Shown: positions 29,704 through 33,688 of the stretch, in pieces
Layout: every line of letters starts with the position of its first letter
How positions within the stretch are numbered: position 1 is the first letter of the stretch
From: Streptomyces prunicolor NBRC 13075
GTDB taxonomy: Bacteria; Actinomycetota; Actinomycetes; Streptomycetales; Streptomycetaceae
Length of the DNA stretch: 33,688 bases
Reading direction: 5' to 3'
NCBI RefSeq assembly: GCF_000367365.1
Contig: NZ_BARF01000137.1
Span: 1 to 33,688, forward strand
Position numbers and translations under genes: made by a program
The notes under the pieces: model-generated
What the model was told of the DNA's origin: nothing
The model's database searches: none
What the model saw: the letters and a program-made list of their open reading frames with translations, nothing else

Positions 29704-30636
29704 GTGGATCTCGACGCTGTGCGCACCTTCGTGGCCATCGCGGACGCGGGCCGCTTCCAGGACGCGGCCATGGAGTTGTCGATCACCCAGCAGGCCGTCT
29801 CCAAGCGGATCGCCGCGCTGGAGCGGACCGTCGGCGTACGGCTCTTCGCGCGGACCCCGCGCGGGGCCGAACTGACCGTCGACGGGCGGGCGTTCCTGCC
29901 GCCCGCCCGCGATCTGCTGCGGGCCGAGGCGCGGGCGTTCGCCTCCGTCCGGCCCGGCCACCGCGCCCTGCGTGTCGACGTGATCGGCCGCGGGCTCGCC
30001 CCGGCCGCGCTCCTACGGGACTTCCATCGCGCCCGCCCCGAGTTCGAACTCGACGTCGTGACCCTCTTCGACGCCGACGCGGCCGTGGAAGCCATCCGCT
30101 CCGGCACGGTCGACGCGTCCTTCCGCGCCGTCACCATGACCGGCCGCCGGCTCCCCGACGACATCGAGGTCAGCCGGGCCTTCGACGAGCCCGTCCAGCT
30201 CCTCACCGGCCCGGCCCACGCACTCGCCGCCGCCCGCACCCTCACCCCGGCCGATCTCGCCGGGCACCGGATCTGGATGCCGGGCCTTGTCCCCGGCACC
30301 GAGTGGGCCGCCTACTACGACGCGCTCGCCGCGGCCTTCGGACTCACCATCGAGAGCAACGGGCCCGATTTTGGAGTGGAGCCGCTGCTGGACACCATCG
30401 CCGGTTCGCGTTCCCTGGCGACCTTTGTCGGCGAGCAGACCCGCCTGGTCTGGCCCGCCGGTCACGACCTGCGCCGTATCGCCGTACGGAATCCGACTCC
30501 GGTCTACCCGCACTCCCTGGTCCGCCACCGCGACAACCGGCACCCCGCGTTGGCCGCCCTCCGCGATCACCTCCACGACGGCGGCGGGCCTGGTCACTCC
30601 GACGACACGGAGACCTGGACACCGGCCTGGGCGTAA
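29704..30636 (+). CDS. LysR-family transcriptional regulator
   Basis: A 310-aa regulator. GTG 29704 is chosen because LysR proteins normally begin a few residues before the helix VDLDAVRTFVAIADAGRFQD; longer starts (29680, 29674, 29653) would run into the operator. The HTH AAMELSITQQAVSKRIAALE is followed by TVGVRLFARTPRGAELTVDG. The effector domain begins ALRVDVIGRGLAPAALLRDF and ends NPTPVYPHSLVRHRDNRHPA. LysR proteins typically regulate the divergent gene, here the MFS/GNAT pair. The effector cannot be inferred. Confidence 0.92.
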   Translation: MDLDAVRTFVAIADAGRFQDAAMELSITQQAVSKRIAALERTVGVRLFARTPRGAELTVDGRAFLPPARDLLRAEARAFASVRPGHRALRVDVIGRGLAPAALLRDFHRARPEFELDVVTLFDADAAVEAIRSGTVDASFRAVTMTGRRLPDDIEVSRAFDEPVQLLTGPAHALAAARTLTPADLAGHRIWMPGLVPGTEWAAYYDALAAAFGLTIESNGPDFGVEPLLDTIAGSRSLATFVGEQTRLVWPAGHDLRRIAVRNPTPVYPHSLVRHRDNRHPALAALRDHLHDGGGPGHSDDTETWTPAWA

Positions 30637-30644
30637 AAACAGAC

Positions 30645-31523
30645 CTAGCCGCGCAGCCGCCGGCCGATCTCCAGGTGGTCCGGCGACGGTGGGCGTCCCT
30701 CCTCCACCGCCCACAGCACGTTCTGCAGCACCCGGCCCAGCGTCCAGGCGCGTGCCCGGTCCCGGTCCAGCCCGAGTACCTCCGTCATGGCGTCGAACCG
30801 CCATCCGACCTCGTCCGCGTCGAAGCGGTTCCACAGGGCCGGGAGGAGGTCGAAGCCGGGGTCGCCCGCGAGTGGCTTGGGGTCGATGGCGAGCCAGGGA
30901 GCGCGGTCCGCGGCCAGCACGTTCTCGAAGTGCAGGTCCCAGTGGAGCAGCCGGTCGCCCGGTTCGCCGACGACCTCGCGCACCGCCGCCGCGCAGTCCG
31001 CGAGCAGCCGCCGCTCGGCCGGGTCGGAGACCTGGGGCAGTGCCGCCGAGGTCCGGTCCAGCAACTGTGCCGCGAGGTCACCGAGCCGCCGCAGCCCCGC
31101 CGGTGCCTCGACGGCCGTCAGGCGGGCCAGCAGCCGGGCGATGACCAGCGTGGCCTCGCGGGAGTCCGGTAGATCCGCCAACACCCGCCCCGAGTCGAGC
31201 CGTTCGAGCAGCAGCGTGCCCGTGTCGGCGTCGGCCTCCAGCAGTCGTACGGCCCCCTCGCCGTCCCAGCCCCGCAGTGCGACCGGCTCCCCGGCCGTCT
31301 CCTCGTCCACGTCCTGGAGCTTGAGCGCGGCCGGTGTCCCGTCCGCCCGCAGCACGGGCAGGACCAGCGCGCACCGGCCGTTCATCGACGGCCCGTCGAG
31401 GCGCAGCTCCCACTGGTCGAGGAACCGCGCGGCCCGCTCCCGGAGAGCGGTGGCGAAGGCCTCTCCCGCCTTCCCGCCGAAACTCTCGTAACTGGCGACC
31501 AGCGCGGCCGGAATGTCGATCAC
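30645..31523 (-). CDS. Aminoglycoside/hydroxyurea-type antibiotic kinase family protein
   Basis: A 292-aa protein whose start GTG 31523 keeps it clear of the divergent gene; an in-frame ATG at 31560 would overlap that start. The kinase-like fold has NGRCALVLPVLRADGTPAAL with the lysine in LKLQD, the loop LLHWDLHFENVLAADRAPWL (H-x-D-x5-N) and WLAIDPKPLAGDPGFDLLPA with the metal-binding D in DPK. This is the streptomycin 6-phosphotransferase/hydroxyurea kinase family (APH(6)-like). It phosphorylates a hydroxyl of an antibiotic or a related metabolite; actual resistance is unproven. It ends 9 bases from the convergent LysR gene. Confidence 0.9.
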   Translation of the reverse strand: MIDIPAALVASYESFGGKAGEAFATALRERAARFLDQWELRLDGPSMNGRCALVLPVLRADGTPAALKLQDVDEETAGEPVALRGWDGEGAVRLLEADADTGTLLLERLDSGRVLADLPDSREATLVIARLLARLTAVEAPAGLRRLGDLAAQLLDRTSAALPQVSDPAERRLLADCAAAVREVVGEPGDRLLHWDLHFENVLAADRAPWLAIDPKPLAGDPGFDLLPALWNRFDADEVGWRFDAMTEVLGLDRDRARAWTLGRVLQNVLWAVEEGRPPSPDHLEIGRRLRG

Positions 31524-31532
31524 GGCTCCGAC

Positions 31533-31538
31533 GATACT
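31533..31538 (+). promoter_or_regulatory. -10 element predicting a leaderless start
   Basis: GATACT (31533-31538) is followed 7 bases later by GTG 31546, so transcription would begin at or within a base of the codon. No ribosome site precedes this GTG. Leaderless genes are common in Streptomyces. Confidence 0.4.
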
Positions 31539-31545
31539 TGCGTGC

Positions 31546-32211
31546 GTGAATCGGCTCATGCGAATTACCCGGGGCCTCCACAGGGTGTGGGCGTACGTCC
31601 GCAGCGCCCCCGGCACGTACGTCTGGCTGGGGATCCTGTTCGTCACCACGGTCGCCGTGCACCACATGTCGCCGGAGTTCGAGCAGGAGTTCCTGCGGCA
31701 GCGGTCCACCAATATCCACGAGTTGTCGAACAATCCGGTGCGGGTGCTGTTCGCGAGCGCGATGTGGATGGATGGGGGGCGCTGGTTGCCGTATGCCGTG
31801 CTCTACACGGTGTTCCACGCGCAGGCCGAGCGGTGGCTCGGTACGGCGCGGTGGCTGATGGTGTGTGTGGCCGCGCATGTGCTGGCCACGCTGATCAGCG
31901 AGGGGGCGCTGCTGGAGGCGATCAGGAGGGGCGTGGCGCCGCAGTCCGCGGTCAACACCCTTGACATCGGGGTGAGTTACGCGCTGGCGGGGGTGGTGGG
32001 GGTGCTGGTGTACCGGATCGCGGTGCCGTGGCGGTATCCGTATCTGGTGGTCGTACTGGCGGTGTACGGGGTGCCGTTGGCGACCGGCCGGACCTTCACC
32101 GATCTTGGGCATTTCACGTCCGTGCTGATCGGGCTGGCGTGTTATCCGCTGGTCAGGGGCTGTGGAAAAGCATGGAATCCGAAGGAGACAGTCGCCGCGC
32201 TCAGGGGTTAG
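31546..32211 (+). CDS. Rhomboid-like membrane protein
   Basis: A 221-aa polytopic membrane protein, start GTG 31546 (leaderless candidate) or ATG 31558. The segments are TYVWLGILFVTTVAVHHMS, a loop with PEFEQEFLRQRSTNIHELSN, VLFASAMWMDGGRWLPYAVL then YTVFHAQAERWLG, MVCVAAHVLATLISEGALLE, LDIGVSYALAGVVGVLVYRI and YPYLVVVLAVYGVPLATGRT. A possible Ser-His dyad lies in DIGVSYAL and DLGHFTSVLIG. It resembles the rhomboid-like family of actinomycetes (PF20401 type). Whether it cleaves substrates is unknown. It is divergent from the kinase. Confidence 0.85.
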   Translation: MNRLMRITRGLHRVWAYVRSAPGTYVWLGILFVTTVAVHHMSPEFEQEFLRQRSTNIHELSNNPVRVLFASAMWMDGGRWLPYAVLYTVFHAQAERWLGTARWLMVCVAAHVLATLISEGALLEAIRRGVAPQSAVNTLDIGVSYALAGVVGVLVYRIAVPWRYPYLVVVLAVYGVPLATGRTFTDLGHFTSVLIGLACYPLVRGCGKAWNPKETVAALRG

Positions 32212-32220
32212 CGTCCGGAT

Positions 32221-33639
32221 ATGAGCGGTTCGGCGAGTGGTGGCGTGAGTGGTGTCGTCAACGGTGGCGTCTCCTTCTGGTACGCGGATGACGGCTTTCC
32301 GGTGCGACGGGAGCCACTCGGGGGTGACGCCTCCGCCGATGTCGTGATCGTCGGCGGCGGGTACACGGGGCTGTGGACCGCGTACTACCTGAAGAAGGCG
32401 GCGCCCTTTCTCCGGGTCACCGTCCTGGAGCAGAAGTTCTGCGGGTACGGCGCCTCGGGGCGGAACGGTGGGTGGCTCTACAACGGCATCGCCGGTCGCG
32501 ATCGGTACGCGAAACTCCATGGCCGGGATGCCGCCGTGCGGTTGCAGAAGGCCATGAACGACACCGTCGCCGAGGTCGTCGCGGTGGCGGAGGCGGAAGG
32601 GATCGAGGCCGACATCCATCGGGGTGGGGTGCTCGAAGTCGCTTGTACGCCCGCTCAGTTGGCGCGGCTGAAGGCCTTCCATGAGCACGAGTTGTCGTAC
32701 GGCGAGACGGATCGCGAGTTGTACGGCGCGCGGGAGACCGGTGAGCGGATCCGGGTCGTGGACGCGGTCGGGTCCACGTGGACGCCGCACGGTGCGCGGC
32801 TGCATCCGGTGAAGCTGGTGAAGGGGCTTGCGGCGGTGGTGGACGGGTTGGGCGTCACCATTCACGAGTCGACGCCGGTGACCGAGATTCGGCCCAAGCA
32901 TGCGGTGACGCCCTACGGCACTGTTCGCGCGCCCTATGTCCTGCGCTGCACGGAGGGGTTCACCGCGAGTCTCAAGGGGCAGCGGCGGACCTGGTTGCCG
33001 ATGAACTCCTCGATGATCGCCACCGAGCCGCTCAGTGAGGCGCAGTGGGAGTCGGTGGGGTGGGGTGGGCTGGAGACGCTGGGGGACATGGCGCATGCGT
33101 ACATGTACGCGCAGCGCACCGGTGATGGGCGGATCGCGTTGGGTGGGCGTGGGGTGCCGTATCGGTTCGGGTCGCGGACCGACAACGACGGGCGGACGCA
33201 GGCTTCGACGGTCGAGGCGTTGCGGGAGATTCTTGTGCGGTTCTTTCCGTCGCTTGCGGGGGTGCGGGTCGCGCATGCGTGGTCGGGGGTGCTGGGGGTG
33301 CCGCGGGACTGGTGCGCGACGGTGACGTTGGATCGGGCTACGGGGCTGGGGTGGGCGGGGGGTTACGTCGGGTCGGGGGTGGCTACGACGAATCTCGCTG
33401 CGCGGACGTTGCGGGATCTGGTCCAGTTGGACTCGGGGCAGGCGGGGGCGACTGATCTGACCGGGCTGCCGTGGGTCGGGCACAAGGTGCGGAAGTGGGA
33501 GCCGGAGCCGTTTCGTTGGTTGGGGGTGCAGGGGATGTACGCGACGTATCGGGTGGCGGATCGGCGTGAACTGGGCGGGTTCAGTGGGGAGTCGTCGCGG
33601 TTGGCGCGGCTTGCTGATCGGGTGGCTGGGCGGCACTGA
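32221..33639 (+). CDS. FAD-dependent oxidoreductase (DAO family)
   Basis: A 472-aa protein starts at ATG 32221, ten bases after the rhomboid-like stop. After a short glycine/serine-rich leader, the FAD fold is DVVIVGGGYTGLWTAYYLKK (GxGxxG at about residues 44-49), then VTVLEQKFCGYGASGRNGGW, a signature of the glycine/D-amino-acid oxidase and gamma-glutamylputrescine oxidase-like group. Later, LHPVKLVKGLAAVVDGLGVT, NSSMIATEPLS, AHAWSGVLGVPRDW and GLGWAGGYVGSGVATTNLAA form the C-terminal FAD-binding end. It is probably an amine oxidase. It ends 49 bases before the window ends, and that tail shows no gene. Confidence 0.92.
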   Translation: MSGSASGGVSGVVNGGVSFWYADDGFPVRREPLGGDASADVVIVGGGYTGLWTAYYLKKAAPFLRVTVLEQKFCGYGASGRNGGWLYNGIAGRDRYAKLHGRDAAVRLQKAMNDTVAEVVAVAEAEGIEADIHRGGVLEVACTPAQLARLKAFHEHELSYGETDRELYGARETGERIRVVDAVGSTWTPHGARLHPVKLVKGLAAVVDGLGVTIHESTPVTEIRPKHAVTPYGTVRAPYVLRCTEGFTASLKGQRRTWLPMNSSMIATEPLSEAQWESVGWGGLETLGDMAHAYMYAQRTGDGRIALGGRGVPYRFGSRTDNDGRTQASTVEALREILVRFFPSLAGVRVAHAWSGVLGVPRDWCATVTLDRATGLGWAGGYVGSGVATTNLAARTLRDLVQLDSGQAGATDLTGLPWVGHKVRKWEPEPFRWLGVQGMYATYRVADRRELGGFSGESSRLARLADRVAGRH

Positions 33640-33688
33640 GGCCTGGGGCTTGGGGGCGGTTCGTTGTCGGGTGCGGGCCGGTGGGGGC

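Noticed and set aside
31078..33636. 852-codon open minus-strand frame over the rhomboid and FAD genes
   Set aside because: It is antisense to two genes with clear family motifs. The translation is Pro/Arg/His-rich with no recognisable domain.
1..33688. CRISPR array or rRNA genes
   Set aside because: No regularly spaced repeat-spacer series and no rRNA-like sequence were seen on either strand.

Overview
The window is high-GC DNA with strong G/C third-position bias, GTG starts, LAL-type LuxR, WhiB, BldG-like STAS and MarR/TetR genes. This points to a Streptomyces or close actinomycete chromosome, in an accessory, repeatedly rearranged stretch rather than core genome.

Region 1 (1-2155) is an insertion-sequence graveyard: the tail of one IS3 transposase, a 5'-truncated ISAzo13-type transposase, and a second IS3 transposase broken by two in-frame stops. 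Region 2 (2159-4155) is a polymorphic-toxin remnant. The second IS3 copy abuts an orphan YwqJ-like deaminase toxin domain, whose stop overlaps the start of a SUKH-3-type immunity gene. A conserved hypothetical, a 56-bp stub of a DUF7919-like gene and a 150-aa protein of unknown function follow. That last gene has a 96% identical copy at 24583-25035, on the same strand and behind an intact version of the stubbed gene. Region 3 (4542-11927) is bracketed by two direct copies of the 3' half of a tRNA-Thr(TGT), each with a terminator, and contains the C-terminus of a tyrosine integrase. It reads as a decayed site-specific island of AICE type, with cargo of a TPR-regulator tail, a NUDIX protein, a MarR/DsbA-like/metallo-beta-lactamase/SnoaL group, a gene with twin palindromic operators, a second MarR, an NmrA-type reductase and a YjbR gene. 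A second TPR-regulator tail follows the second tRNA fragment, suggesting tandem accretion. Broken MFS and GNAT genes come next (to 13327).

Region 4 (13324-23831) is largely intact. A divergent TetR and alpha/beta hydrolase share an obvious operator and are followed by a GNAT gene. A long minus-strand run (tautomerase, GlcG/HbpS-like, cofactor-free haloperoxidase, WhiB remnant, secreted hydrolase, LAL regulator) lies divergent from a plus-strand run (SnoaL-like, YciI-like, quinone reductase). The divergent intergenic region holds a 12-bp motif in opposite orientations near each side. This looks like an oxidative or small-aromatic detoxification regulon, by inference only.

Region 5 (23926-25035) is a second toxin-locus remnant: a frameshifted alanine/glycine-rich pre-toxin segment, the DUF7919-like gene and copy B of the 150-aa gene. 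Region 6 (25266-33639) is ordinary chromosomal content: XRE regulator divergent from a STAS anti-sigma antagonist, a decayed hypothetical, DUF4037, a coupled MFS/GNAT pair divergent from LysR, an antibiotic-kinase-family protein divergent from a rhomboid-like membrane protein, and an FAD oxidoreductase.

The most interesting part is the pair of cassette-like toxin/immunity loci at 2.2-4.2 kb and 23.9-25.0 kb. They share the same two-gene tail and together bracket a 21-kb segment that could be lost or exchanged by recombination.
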